A stretch of 64,000 bases of DNA from Spirochaeta isovalerica (GTDB taxonomy: Bacteria; Spirochaetota; Spirochaetia; DSM-2461): assembly GCF_014207565.1 (NCBI RefSeq), contig NZ_JACHGJ010000002.1:372001-436000 (forward strand), written 5' to 3'. Positions 1-8,150 of the stretch are shown piece after piece (positions within the stretch are counted from its first letter, which is position 1; each line of letters starts with the position of its first letter). The position numbers were made by a program, and so were the translations under genes. The notes beneath the pieces were generated by a model, which had not been told where the DNA came from, searched no databases, and was given only the letters and a program-made list of their open reading frames with translations.

Positions 1-603
1 CAGCGCCATGACCCTGACCGGTTCCTCTCCGTAGATAAATCGCGAGGTATTTATAGGGTAGCATCCGATGTCCCAGAGGCTGCCTCCGCCGTATTCCGGC
101 TTATTTCTGATATTATCTCCGTCGGTATTGTAATAGCTGAAGAAGCCCTGAATCGACCCTACCTGTCCGAGGTCTCCATTTCTGACCATTTCCCTGGCTT
201 TCAGCCACTGGAGATGAGAGCGGACCATAAAGGCTTCGCTGATTTTCATGCCCGTTCTGTCCCGGGCTTCCATCAGTTTTACCACATCCTCAACTGTCAG
301 GGCTATGGGTTTCTCGCAGAGAACGTGCTTGCCCGCTTCCATGCATTTTATGCTCCACTCCACATGGAGATGGTTGGGAAGAGGGTTGTAGATGGCATCG
401 ATATCACTGTCCGAGAGCAATTCTTCATAGGAGCCGTAAGCTTTGGCAATGCCCAGTTCCGCCGCCGCTTCTTCGGCTTTCTTTTTATTGCGGGAGGCTA
501 TAGCTGCCATTTCGCAGTTTGAGCCTTTCATCATCGCCGGGATGACCTGTTTCATGCCGATATTGGCTGTACTGAGGATACCCCAGCGGATTTTTTTGTT
601 CAT
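1..603 (-). CDS. Gfo/Idh/MocA-family NAD(P)-dependent oxidoreductase (C-terminus outside window)
   Basis: Reading the minus strand from the ATG at 603 gives an open frame of 201 codons that runs off the left edge without a stop. The protein begins with a Rossmann segment (MNKKIRWGILSTANIG), followed near residue 97 by the family hallmark EKP in a HVLCEKPIAL context, whose Lys is the usual catalytic residue, and then by the start of the alpha/beta domain (GGGSLWDIGCYPIN). Family members oxidise or reduce sugars, inositols or related cyclic polyols with a bound nicotinamide cofactor. The substrate cannot be told from this half. A GGAG sits about 9 nt before the start. Family assignment is firm; the function is general only. 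Confidence 0.9.
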   Translation of the reverse strand, partial: MNKKIRWGILSTANIGMKQVIPAMMKGSNCEMAAIASRNKKKAEEAAAELGIAKAYGSYEELLSDSDIDAIYNPLPNHLHVEWSIKCMEAGKHVLCEKPIALTVEDVVKLMEARDRTGMKISEAFMVRSHLQWLKAREMVRNGDLGQVGSIQGFFSYYNTDGDNIRNKPEYGGGSLWDIGCYPINTSRFIYGEEPVRVMAL

Positions 604-651
604 ATCTTCAACTCCATGCAGTTATGTTTTACATAAGTATACTACATGACC

Positions 652-865
652 TTATTTCTGTTTGGATTTCCAGTTCACATATTTCTGTATGATTCTTTCC
701 AGAAGCGTTTTTCGGTCGTTGTTCTCATCTTCTGATCCATTCTCCGACTGAGAGAATCTGATATATCTATGGATACTCCTCTCCTTTGAGAGGATAACCG
801 AATCTGTCAGTTATGAAGAGGGATTTAATTCCCGCTGATTTGAAATCTCCTTCCCAACGGTTCAT
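652..865 (-). pseudogene. Possible decayed small gene between two divergent genes
   Basis: The 283-base gap 604-886 holds no clear gene. On the minus strand an ATG at 865 opens a 32-codon frame (starting MNRWEGDFKSAG) that stops near 768. A second frame overlapping it continues to a TAA at 652-654 and ends with an ordinary-looking helical tail (LLERIIQKYVNWKSKQK). The two frames could be halves of one gene split by a frameshift, but neither has a convincing ribosome binding site and no family is recognised. The promoters of the flanking divergent genes must also lie here. Confidence 0.2.
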
Positions 866-886
866 AATTGATTTAGAAGGTTCATA

Positions 887-1666
887 TTGCGTAGATTCTT
901 TGCTTTTTTGCTCATGTCCATTTTTTTAAATGCTTCGCCGCTATTGTCTCAGGATACAGGTAAAATAATCATTGCCATGAATGCCTGGGAACCAATTAAA
1001 AGTACAACCGAACCATACGGTGTTCTGGCTCAGATTACGAAAGAAGCTTTTGCCGAAGAAGGACTCGATGTCGTTTTCCGCGTGGCACCGTGGAAAAGAG
1101 GCTACGATAACGTAAAAGACGGCATCTGGCATGGAATCGTCGGATGGAACCGCACCGGGGAAAGAGAAAGCCTCTTCTATATCAGCACGCCTCTGATCCT
1201 TGAGGATGTGGTCTTTTTCCATAACAGAGATTTGGATTTTGACTGGACCGGTATGGATGATCTGCGAGGTCTGTCTGTAGGAATGATTGAGGGATACAAT
1301 TACGGACCGGCCCTCAGCAGCGCTATTGAAAGCAATATAGTCAGGGTTGAAGAGACCAGATCGGAAGAACAGAGCATTCTCATGCTTGAAAGCAAACGCT
1401 TTGATCTGTGGCCCTGCGAGGTAGATGTAGGGCAGTATCTTATTGACAAGTATCTGACACCCCTTCAGAGTTCTAGGATAACATATCATCCCCGACCTGT
1501 TCAGGTCAGCGATCTCTGCCTGCTTTTATCCAGGGCCATTCCCGGAAACAGGGAGAATGCCGAAGCTTTTGAAAGGGGATATGCAAAACTCCGGGAAAGC
1601 GGGCGGTTGAAAGAAATTATTGAAGAAATGCTTCCCGGATCTCAAAGCCTTAAGTATTTAGAGTAA
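887..1666 (+). CDS. Periplasmic solute-binding protein, family 3 (amino-acid type)
   Basis: A 259-residue protein with an N-terminal signal peptide (MRRFFAFLLMSIFLNASPLL, cleavage likely near residue 20). It then shows the two-lobed binding-protein pattern of SBP family 3: an early strand (GKIIIAMNAWEPI), the GVLAQITKEAFAEEGL helix, the GIWHGIVG turn, and a C-terminal helix (FERGYAKLRESGRLKEIIEEM). The start is a TTG preceded by AGAAGG six bases upstream. No permease or ATPase lies alongside, so it may be an orphan receptor, or feed a sensor or transporter elsewhere. The ligand is unknown. It converges with the MFS gene with only 3 bases between the two stops. Confidence 0.8.
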   Translation: MRRFFAFLLMSIFLNASPLLSQDTGKIIIAMNAWEPIKSTTEPYGVLAQITKEAFAEEGLDVVFRVAPWKRGYDNVKDGIWHGIVGWNRTGERESLFYISTPLILEDVVFFHNRDLDFDWTGMDDLRGLSVGMIEGYNYGPALSSAIESNIVRVEETRSEEQSILMLESKRFDLWPCEVDVGQYLIDKYLTPLQSSRITYHPRPVQVSDLCLLLSRAIPGNRENAEAFERGYAKLRESGRLKEIIEEMLPGSQSLKYLE

Positions 1667-1669
1667 TTT

Positions 1670-2875
1670 TTAAGAAATCTGGTCCGGTTCAATCTCTTTC
1701 ACAAAGAGAAGCAGAACCAGCAAGGCAACTGCCGAAGTCCCCATGCTGATCAGTGTCAGTCCTCTTAAACCCATTCCATAGTAATTCAAAGGTCCGAGAG
1801 AAGCCGCTGCGGTCATTCCGATTAAAGTGGAAGCCGACCCCAGGCTGAGGATCTTGCCTCTTCTGTCAGGAGCCTGTTCGCTGAGCAGGGCGATATTGCT
1901 AACCAGGGCAAATTCGAAAAATGTCCTGGGAATGACCAGGCCTATTACGGCAGCTATTATTCCTATATTAAAATAGGGGAGAATGAGAAATCCGGCGATC
2001 ATCCCGGTCAGTCCCATGGCTACGCTCCGTTTTTTTCCGAACCTGTCCACGAAGAGGCTGACCGAAACGCTGGCCGACAAATCGGTGCATCCCATAATCA
2101 GGGCGACGGTTCCCAGCAGAGCCGGAGTCAGAGAGTATTCATCGATCAGCCATCCCCCGTGAATGATCATCAGGTGCATGGATGAAAACATGAGCAGACC
2201 GTGTACGGCTATGGCGCCCCAGGCCGACCGGCGGTTTCCTCCCAAATGAAAAAGAGCTGTCAGTTTCCTCTCTTCTTTCATATCGCCTGGAGAATGATGA
2301 GGTTTTTCGCTTTCAGGAAGGGTAAAAAGGACCAGAACGGCAATGAGTAAAGCCGCGCCTATTAGAATAAAGGGAACCCTCCAGCTGAATCTTTCGATGA
2401 GCAAACCGGCTGTCATAAGTCCGAAGATGCCTGCCAGTGCCCATGAGTATTCCAGCATCCCGATTCCCATAGCCCGTTTTTCATAGGGGAGTCTGGAACT
2501 GGTGTGGGCTTGTATGCTCGGTATGAAACCGGCCTGCCCCAAGCCTGTCAGCATGAGGCCGGCGGCGAAGAGCAGCGGTGTGCGGGATAACCCCGTTAGA
2601 AGCAGACCCGATCCTGAAACTGTCAGCGACAGCTGCATTACTTTTCTGTAACCGATTTTGTCCGATAGTATTCCCAACGCCGGAGACACCAAACCGAGAA
2701 GGCTTCTTGCGCCGACCAGACTACCGAGAGTTACTGCGGATATCCCGGCTCCCGCGGCGATGATTGTGAGAAAAGGATTGAATATCTGAGAGCCCGTTTC
2801 AGCTATGAGCTTTATAATAATACTTAAAGAGAGGAGGTAGGAGATCCTGTGGTTGACCGGTTTGTGTTTAATCAT
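1670..2875 (-). CDS. Major facilitator superfamily transporter
   Basis: A 401-residue polytopic membrane protein with about 12 predicted transmembrane segments. The MFS loop 2-3 motif is visible near residue 65 (LGILSDKIGYRKVM, the GxxxDrxGrr pattern) and a related copy follows at the start of the second half (SLFVDRFGKKRSV). The layout fits a drug or metabolite exporter of the DHA1 type; the substrate cannot be read. It is a single gene on the minus strand, tail to tail with the solute-binding protein gene. No Shine-Dalgarno sequence is evident before its ATG; a TATTAT box lies 14 bases upstream. Confidence 0.85.
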   Translation of the reverse strand: MIKHKPVNHRISYLLSLSIIIKLIAETGSQIFNPFLTIIAAGAGISAVTLGSLVGARSLLGLVSPALGILSDKIGYRKVMQLSLTVSGSGLLLTGLSRTPLLFAAGLMLTGLGQAGFIPSIQAHTSSRLPYEKRAMGIGMLEYSWALAGIFGLMTAGLLIERFSWRVPFILIGAALLIAVLVLFTLPESEKPHHSPGDMKEERKLTALFHLGGNRRSAWGAIAVHGLLMFSSMHLMIIHGGWLIDEYSLTPALLGTVALIMGCTDLSASVSVSLFVDRFGKKRSVAMGLTGMIAGFLILPYFNIGIIAAVIGLVIPRTFFEFALVSNIALLSEQAPDRRGKILSLGSASTLIGMTAAASLGPLNYYGMGLRGLTLISMGTSAVALLVLLLFVKEIEPDQIS

Positions 2876-2972
2876 AATAGAAATTCACTATAATAATTTT
2901 CCCTAAGTCTTGCAATTAATTAACCGATAGTTTAAAAATTACAGAAATTACCGTCAGGAAAGGAGAAACTGC

Positions 2973-3038
2973 ATGAAATCTATCATTTCTTTTGATTTTC
3001 AGCTTCTGCTTGCACCTGTCTTTCACAGGATAACCTGA
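2973..3038 (+). CDS. Putative 21-residue leader peptide ahead of the ABC-2 exporter operon
   Basis: An ATG at 2973 follows a strong ribosome binding site (GGAAAGGAG, 6 bases away) and opens a 21-codon frame, MKSIISFDFQLLLAPVFHRI plus a final Thr, ending in TGA. Only 27 bases after the stop a strong intrinsic terminator begins. The arrangement (good ribosome binding site, very short ORF, terminator, then an operon) is that of a ribosome-mediated attenuator. Peptide-controlled attenuation is known for multidrug ABC exporters such as bmrCD of Bacillus, where ribosome stalling by antibiotics opens the terminator. No single amino acid is strongly enriched here, so drug-induced stalling is likelier than starvation sensing. 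It could also simply be a short spurious ORF. Confidence 0.45.
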   Translation: MKSIISFDFQLLLAPVFHRIT

Positions 3039-3065
3039 CCGGCGGTATTATTATATCTGAAATTC

Positions 3066-3103
3066 AGACCCGTTGGATCTAACTCCATCGGGTCTTTTTT
3101 TTT
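3066..3103 (+). terminator. Intrinsic terminator between the short ORF and the ABC-2 operon
   Basis: A 12-bp stem with one mismatch (AGACCCGTTGGA against TCCATCGGGTCT) and a 6-base loop is followed by nine T residues. It lies 170 bases upstream of the exporter ATPase, on the same strand, so transcripts started upstream would end here unless antiterminated. Confidence 0.8.
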
Positions 3104-3117
3104 CTTTTGCTCGCTCT

Positions 3118-3190
3118 TTTCCACAGCTTCCGCGTCGGGAGACTCCGTGGGCTGCTCGTGTACAGAAGTACACTGTGCTGCCTACTCGCC
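3118..3190. repeat. Intergenic hairpin element, copy 1
   Basis: A palindrome-rich non-coding stretch between the terminator and the ABC-2 operon. Its core GTGTAC-AGAA-GTACAC is followed by TGTGCTGCCTACTCGCC. Two places inside the fatty-acid/beta-branching operon (35346-35373 and 37527-37553) have the same plan: a 6-bp stem with a short loop, then TGC[TG]CGCC[CT]ATGC. The resemblance lies in layout and the GC-rich tail rather than in the stem sequence, so the family is tentative. Confidence 0.35.
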
Positions 3191-3273
3191 ACCCTTCTTG
3201 AATCTGTGAAAAATAGCTTCGCAAAACATTAGTACCAGGGGCTGGTATGCGTAACGGTATGGAGGAGGAGATT

Positions 3274-4254
3274 ATGGACAATGTGCTGGAAATTGAGGGC
3301 TTGAAGAAAGAGTTCAGGAGCAAGGTGAAAAGCAGCGGTTTCAAGGGGTCGCTGAAGAACCTTGTCCGTCCCGATTACAAAACCGTTCGGGCGGTGGATG
3401 ATGTTTCCTTTTCCGTGGAGAAGGGGGAGATCACCGCTTTCATCGGGCCCAACGGGGCGGGGAAGTCGACGACCATCAAGCTGATGACGGGGATACTCTA
3501 TCCCGATTCGGGGCATATTTCCGTTCTGGGGATGGATCCCCACAGGGACAGGAAAAAGCTGGCCTACAGGATCGGGACGGTTTTCGGGCAGAAGAGTCAG
3601 CTGTGGTACCATCTCCCTCCGGCCGATTCCTTCGATCTTCTGGGCAGCATCTACAATATGAGCGAGTCGGAGACGAAGAAGCGTGTCGATTATCTGACCG
3701 AGGTTTTCGAAATCGGCAAATTCGTCAATCAGGCGGTGAGAAAGCTCTCCCTGGGGCAGAGAATCCGCTGCGAGATCGCCGCTTCGCTGATTCACAGCCC
3801 GGAAATCCTCTTTCTCGACGAGCCGACCATCGGTCTCGATGTGGTGGTCAAGCAGAAGATCCGCGATCTCATCCTCAGGATCAACCGGGACAGCGGCGTG
3901 ACGGTATTTCTCACGTCCCACGATACGGGGGATATCGAGAAGATCTGCCGGCGGGCTATCGTCATCAACGAGGGGCAGATGGTCTGGGACGGTTCGGTCA
4001 AGGATATGAAGTACACGCTTCTCAATAAAAGGATCATCAATGTCCGGCTGGAGGAGCCGTTGGATTTGAGGCTGGAAGGGGTCGATCTGCTGAAGGCAAA
4101 AGGCCATTCGGCCAAGCTCGAAGTGGATCTTTCCGTCACTTCTATGAAGCATGTCATGTCCGAGCTGGTGAACCGCCACAATATCAGCGATATCAGCATT
4201 TCCACCATTCCCATGGAGGAAGTTATTTCGGCCATTTACGAGGGGGGCGTATGA
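3274..4254 (+). CDS. ABC-2 type exporter, ATP-binding subunit
   Basis: A nucleotide-binding subunit of 326 residues: Walker A GPNGAGKST (58-66), Q-loop near 105, signature LSLGQ (158-162), Walker B EILFLDEP (177-184) and an H-loop in LTSHD. The C-terminal extension of about 90 residues is typical of ABC-2 exporter ATPases of the NatA/DrrA type. The ATG at 3274 is chosen over the in-frame ATG at 3247 because GGAGGAGGAG lies 3 bases before it. The next gene overlaps by 4 bases (ATGA), so it forms one operon with the two following permeases. A short ORF and terminator upstream may control the operon. The substrate is unknown; related three-gene sets export drugs such as viologens. Confidence 0.9.
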   Translation: MDNVLEIEGLKKEFRSKVKSSGFKGSLKNLVRPDYKTVRAVDDVSFSVEKGEITAFIGPNGAGKSTTIKLMTGILYPDSGHISVLGMDPHRDRKKLAYRIGTVFGQKSQLWYHLPPADSFDLLGSIYNMSESETKKRVDYLTEVFEIGKFVNQAVRKLSLGQRIRCEIAASLIHSPEILFLDEPTIGLDVVVKQKIRDLILRINRDSGVTVFLTSHDTGDIEKICRRAIVINEGQMVWDGSVKDMKYTLLNKRIINVRLEEPLDLRLEGVDLLKAKGHSAKLEVDLSVTSMKHVMSELVNRHNISDISISTIPMEEVISAIYEGGV

Positions 4255-5042
4255 TACACTGGAGAAAATACTTCAAAATTTTCAGCTGCACTGTCCGTGA
4301 TCAGTTCGCCTATATCCCCGCCTATCTGATCGGGAATATTTTTCTGGTAGTGGTGCTCTTTGTCTTCTTCTCTCTCTGGTCGGTCATCTATTCGGGTAAG
4401 GCTCTGATCGCCGGTCTCTCCATGACCCAGACTCTCTGGTATCTCTCCTTCGCCGAAACGATCGAGCTGTCCAAAGCCAGGGTTTACAACCAGATTCAGG
4501 AGGAGGTGAAAGAGGGTTCCATCGCCTATGCCCTGGGGCGTCCCTATTCCTATAACGGTTTCAAAGTGGCGCGTTCTCTCGGTGAGAGTCTGGTCAAAGC
4601 CATTCCCATTCTGATTCTGGGATTCATCGTCTGCTCTCTGTTTACGGGGATTCTGCCGGGGTATTTCCGGGCGATACCTTTCGGGCTGGTGCTGATTACG
4701 GGGGGAATCATTCTCAATCTCATGTGGGGCATAATCATAGGGCTGCTCGCTTTCTGGACCGAAGAGGTTACGCCTTTCTACTGGATTCTGCAGAAGCTGA
4801 TCTTTATTGCCGGCGGGATGTTTCTCCCCATCGACTTTTTTCCCCAGTGGCTTCAGGGCACAGCCAAGGTTCTTCCCTTTGCCTATTCCGCTTATTGGCC
4901 GGCCATTACAATCGTCAACTTCTCTATGGAGAATTTCATGACGGCTCTGACCGGTCAGGTTTTTTATATTACGGTTCTCGGTCTTGTCGCTTACGGAATT
5001 TTCCGGACGGCATTGAAGAAGATACACGTGCAGGGGGGGTGA
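4251..5042 (+). CDS. ABC-2 type exporter permease 1 (DUF990/ABC2_membrane_6 type)
   Basis: A 263-residue integral membrane protein with about six hydrophobic segments and the order of features seen in the DUF990 (ABC-2 family 6) permeases. It has an N-terminal YFKIFSCTVRDQFAYIPAYL helix, a conserved cytoplasmic stretch (GSIAYALGRPYSYNGFKVAR) and late membrane helices around GGMFLPIDFFPQWLQ. It starts inside the stop of the ATPase gene and is followed 4 bases later by a second, sequence-divergent permease of the same size, so the exporter is probably a heterodimer in the membrane with an ATPase homodimer. Confidence 0.85.
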   Translation: MIHWRKYFKIFSCTVRDQFAYIPAYLIGNIFLVVVLFVFFSLWSVIYSGKALIAGLSMTQTLWYLSFAETIELSKARVYNQIQEEVKEGSIAYALGRPYSYNGFKVARSLGESLVKAIPILILGFIVCSLFTGILPGYFRAIPFGLVLITGGIILNLMWGIIIGLLAFWTEEVTPFYWILQKLIFIAGGMFLPIDFFPQWLQGTAKVLPFAYSAYWPAITIVNFSMENFMTALTGQVFYITVLGLVAYGIFRTALKKIHVQGG

Positions 5043-5046
5043 ACAT

Positions 5047-5826
5047 ATGTTGAAACTTATGAAAAAATACTTTCTATTCAATCTCTCGGCGGGAATGGAG
5101 TACCGTACATCCTTCCTGATTCAGGTTTTCGGGATGGTTCTCAATAACTGCGCCTTTATCATTTTCTGGAAAATGCTTTTTGACCGGGTGGGCGGCGATA
5201 TCAATGGCTACGGATTCCGCGAGGTCATGTTTCTCTGGGCTCTGGCCACTTTCGGATTCAGCATCAGCGAGATCCTCATGGGCAATGCCCGGCAGCTTTC
5301 CTCCATCATCTATAAAGGGGAGCTCGATGTGTATCTTCTCCAGCCTCGTGCAGTCCTTCCCAATCTGGTTTGTTCGAGGATGAATATTTCCGGGTGGGGA
5401 GATCTGATCTACGGCGTGGCTCTCTTCGTCATAACCCAGCCCCTGACTCCTGTCAGAATCGTGCTGTTTCTGTTGTTCGCCCTTATGATGGCTCTGGTTT
5501 TCGTTTCCGTCAGGGTTTTCTATCACAGCCTGACTTTCTTTCTGGGGAATGCCGAGCAGTTTGCAGCGACCATTTCAGAGCTGGTTATTATGTTTACCAT
5601 TTATCCCGGTTCAATTTTCTCAGGGCCGTCGACCTGGATTCTCCATACGATCATTCCGGCGGCGCTTGTCGCCTGGATACCGGCTCAGCTTTTCGCTTCC
5701 TTCGATCCCCTGAAGTTTCTTATGCTGCTGGCGGCCGACGGAGTGATCGTTCTGCTATCCCTGTTTATGTTCCGGGAGGGTTTGAAGAGGTACAGTTCGG
5801 GGAACCGCATGGGGACGAGGCTGTAA
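5047..5826 (+). CDS. ABC-2 type exporter permease 2 (DUF990/ABC2_membrane_6 type)
   Basis: A second 259-residue permease with six hydrophobic segments. It has the parallel landmarks GELDVYLLQPRAVLPNL (cytoplasmic loop, matching the ALGRPYS region of its partner) and FTIYPGSIFSGPSTW before the last helices. It begins at an ATG with AGGGGGG about 7 bases upstream. It is the last gene of the exporter operon and converges with the amino-acid importer operon 13 bases downstream, with no obvious terminator between them. Confidence 0.85.
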   Translation: MLKLMKKYFLFNLSAGMEYRTSFLIQVFGMVLNNCAFIIFWKMLFDRVGGDINGYGFREVMFLWALATFGFSISEILMGNARQLSSIIYKGELDVYLLQPRAVLPNLVCSRMNISGWGDLIYGVALFVITQPLTPVRIVLFLLFALMMALVFVSVRVFYHSLTFFLGNAEQFAATISELVIMFTIYPGSIFSGPSTWILHTIIPAALVAWIPAQLFASFDPLKFLMLLAADGVIVLLSLFMFREGLKRYSSGNRMGTRL

Positions 5827-5839
5827 AGCCCCGGCTCCC

Positions 5840-6574
5840 TTAATGATATTTCAGGATTTTATTGAAAAAGCGGCTGATTCTCTCATCACCGCTTTCGAAA
5901 AGTTCGTCCGGAGCGCCCTGTCCGATGATTCCCCCTTCTCCTATGAAGAGGAGGTGATCGGCGGCGTGCCGGGCGAATCCCATTTCATGGGTAACCAGAA
6001 TCAGGCGCATATCCTCATCGCGCAGTTCGCCGATCAGATCCAGAACTTCCGAAGTGTACTCCGGATCGAGGGCCGATGTCGGTTCGTCGAGCAGAAGAAA
6101 CTCCGGATGGATGGCGACGGCGCGGCAGATGGCGATTCGCTGTTTCTGCCCTCCCGACAATTGAGCTGGCTTTTTATGGGCCTGATCAGTGAGCTGAAAC
6201 CGATCCAGAAGTTTGACCGCTTCCTCTTCTGCTTTTTCCTCATTGTACCCGTGTACTTTGACAAGAGGCAGGGTAATGTTTCTCAGGGCATTGAGATGGG
6301 GAAAGAGGTTGTAGGACTGAAAAACCATTCCGATTCTCTTGCGGTATTCCCTCAGACTCACTTCGCTGTGAAAATCCACATTGTGCCCGTTAATGCGGAT
6401 CTCTCCGCCGTCGGGTCTTTCCAGACCGGCTATCAGACGGAGAAGCGTTGTCTTTCCGCCTCCCGAAGGGCCGATAAAAACGAGGGAGTGGACATCCTCC
6501 AGCTTTAATGACACTTTGTCCAGAACAGTGAGAGGACCATATGTTTTTGTCAGATTATCGAGCTCAAGTTTCAT
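5840..6574 (-). CDS. Polar amino-acid ABC importer, ATP-binding subunit (GlnQ type)
   Basis: A compact 244-residue ATPase with Walker A GPSGGGKTT (35-43), signature LSGGQKQR, Walker B LLLDEPTSALD and the H-loop LVTHEMGFA. The ending HEMGFARHAADHLLFIGEGGIIGQG is typical of the amino-acid (PAAT) family ATPases. It is the last gene of a four-gene minus-strand operon (MarR, binding protein, permease, ATPase) and overlaps the end of the permease gene by 11 bases. It would energise uptake of an amino acid or related polar solute; the specificity lies in the binding protein and cannot be read here. Confidence 0.93.
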   Translation of the reverse strand: MKLELDNLTKTYGPLTVLDKVSLKLEDVHSLVFIGPSGGGKTTLLRLIAGLERPDGGEIRINGHNVDFHSEVSLREYRKRIGMVFQSYNLFPHLNALRNITLPLVKVHGYNEEKAEEEAVKLLDRFQLTDQAHKKPAQLSGGQKQRIAICRAVAIHPEFLLLDEPTSALDPEYTSEVLDLIGELRDEDMRLILVTHEMGFARHAADHLLFIGEGGIIGQGAPDELFESGDERISRFFNKILKYH

Positions 6575-7337
6575 AGGAGAACCTCTTTTCCAGATATCGC
6601 GTCAGCCGGGATATGGGGAGAGTGAGAAGTAGATATCCGATAGCCAGGGGAATATAAGCTTCCATTGTGCTGAAGGTGTTGGCGTTCATCTCTCTCGCCG
6701 CCATGGTGAATTCCTTGATGGCGATAACCGATAGCAGGGAGGAATCCTTGATCAGCGATGCCAGCTGGCCTGCCAGCGAAGGCAGAATCCTCGTAATCAC
6801 CTGAGGGAAGATAACGTAGATATAGGTCTGTGCCGGCGTGAATCCCAGCGACCGGGCCGATTCCAGCTGGCTGGCCGCTATGCTCTCCACGCCGCCCCGG
6901 ATGATCTCCGCGATATAGGCTCCGGAGAAGAGCGCCATGATCAGAACTCCGACCACAAAGCGGTTGTTCAGTCCCGCGGCATTGGCGATCACGTAAAAGA
7001 AGATCAGGATCTGTACCAGCAGTGGCGTTCCCCTGATCAGTTCCACATAAAAGCGGGAGAGATAGCGAAGAGGCAGTATGCGGCTGCTCTGCCCCAGCCC
7101 GAAGAGCGTTCCCAGAAAAAGGCTGAGAATAAGGGCGAAAAGAGAGAGGAGCAGCGTGGTTCCATATCCCTTGAGAAAATTAATGCGGTAATTGTAGATT
7201 GTCTCCCAGGCGAAACGGTACCCCAGCCGGCTGAAACCGTACCAGAATACCGCTGCCAGAAGCAGAATAACCACAACCATGGAGAAAGCATGGCCTTTCC
7301 GGTTATTCAGATTTTCCGTGTCTTTTATAAGATTCAA
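6564..7337 (-). CDS. Polar amino-acid ABC importer, permease subunit
   Basis: A 257-residue inner-membrane permease of the His/Glu/Gln/Arg/opine family: an N-terminal membrane segment, a GTTLLLSLFALILSL helix, VELIRGTPLLVQILIFFY, and the EAA loop (ESARSLGFTPAQTYIYVIFP) that docks the ATPase. The start codon is TTG, supported by AGGAAGGA three bases upstream. It lies 9 bases after the binding-protein gene and overlaps the ATPase gene. Confidence 0.92.
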   Translation of the reverse strand: MNLIKDTENLNNRKGHAFSMVVVILLLAAVFWYGFSRLGYRFAWETIYNYRINFLKGYGTTLLLSLFALILSLFLGTLFGLGQSSRILPLRYLSRFYVELIRGTPLLVQILIFFYVIANAAGLNNRFVVGVLIMALFSGAYIAEIIRGGVESIAASQLESARSLGFTPAQTYIYVIFPQVITRILPSLAGQLASLIKDSSLLSVIAIKEFTMAAREMNANTFSTMEAYIPLAIGYLLLTLPISRLTRYLEKRFSYET

Positions 7338-7346
7338 CTATCCTTC

Positions 7347-8150
7347 CTATTGAACATCGAAGAAAGAGGGGAGACCCGCCTCATCGAAAACAGCTTTAAT
7401 CTCTCCAAGATATTTTTTCTCCAGCTCTTCAAATCCGCCGGAGGCTCTGAACTCGAGAATAAAGGCATCGACATCTTTCTTCATGGGGCTTCCTTCTTTC
7501 ATGGCCATTCCCCAACCGCCCAGAGTTCCGGGAAGATTTTCCAGATTGACTTTTGTTTTTCCGGGGAATTTTTTCTGCAGTTCAAAGGTAGTCAGTCCGT
7601 CGTAAATAAAGGCATCGGCTTTGCCCTGTGAAACTTCCAGTGCGCAGGCCGCTACTTCGTCAAAAATCTGAATTGTTGCATTCGGAATATTTTCCTGGGC
7701 CCAGATTGCACCGGTCGTTCCCGATTTCACCGCTACAGTGACGCTGCTTTTATTCATATCGCGGTAGCTTTTGACTGGAGAATCACTGTTAATGAGCAAA
7801 GTCAGTCCCGATGCGGCATAGGGAATAGAGAAGTCCACAACTTTCTCTCTCTCATCGGTTATGCTCATGGATGATATAATTATATCGGCTTTTCCCGACT
7901 GAATGGAGGGTATCAACCCTGTCCATGCCGTGTTTTCAATAACCACTTCGCGTCCCAGGTATTCTCCAAGAGCATAGGCCGTATCCACGCTGATCCCTCT
8001 GGGGGTTCCGTCGGCATCGGCCATTTCAAAAGGCGGAAACTGCAGTTCCATCGCCACGATCAGCTTATCGTTCTGCTGATCATCCTTGCCGCCGCTGTAT
8101 GCGGAAAAAACAATAACTGCCAATAAGGCTAATGTAAATAATCTCTTCAT
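7347..8150 (-). CDS. Amino-acid ABC importer, periplasmic binding protein
   Basis: A family 3 solute-binding protein of 267 residues. The N-terminus is a hydrophobic signal (MKRLFTLALLAVIVF) followed by SAYSGGKDDQQN. Landmarks include MELQFPPFEM, the GLIPSIQSGKADIIISSMSIT hallmark, RE near residue 100 (TDEREKVVDFS) and GTTGAIWAQE. Oddity: where lipoproteins of this family normally carry the lipobox Cys (SACSGG) this protein has Tyr, one base change (TGC to TAC) away, so it may be soluble rather than lipid-anchored. Its first codon overlaps the stop of the MarR gene (ATGA). Confidence 0.9.
   Translation of the reverse strand: MKRLFTLALLAVIVFSAYSGGKDDQQNDKLIVAMELQFPPFEMADADGTPRGISVDTAYALGEYLGREVVIENTAWTGLIPSIQSGKADIIISSMSITDEREKVVDFSIPYAASGLTLLINSDSPVKSYRDMNKSSVTVAVKSGTTGAIWAQENIPNATIQIFDEVAACALEVSQGKADAFIYDGLTTFELQKKFPGKTKVNLENLPGTLGGWGMAMKEGSPMKKDVDAFILEFRASGGFEELEKKYLGEIKAVFDEAGLPSFFDVQ

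Noticed and set aside
3603-4028. Long alternative-frame ORFs inside the ABC ATPase gene on both strands
   Set aside because: They are overlapped by a clear ATPase with all motifs and are by-products of codon bias.
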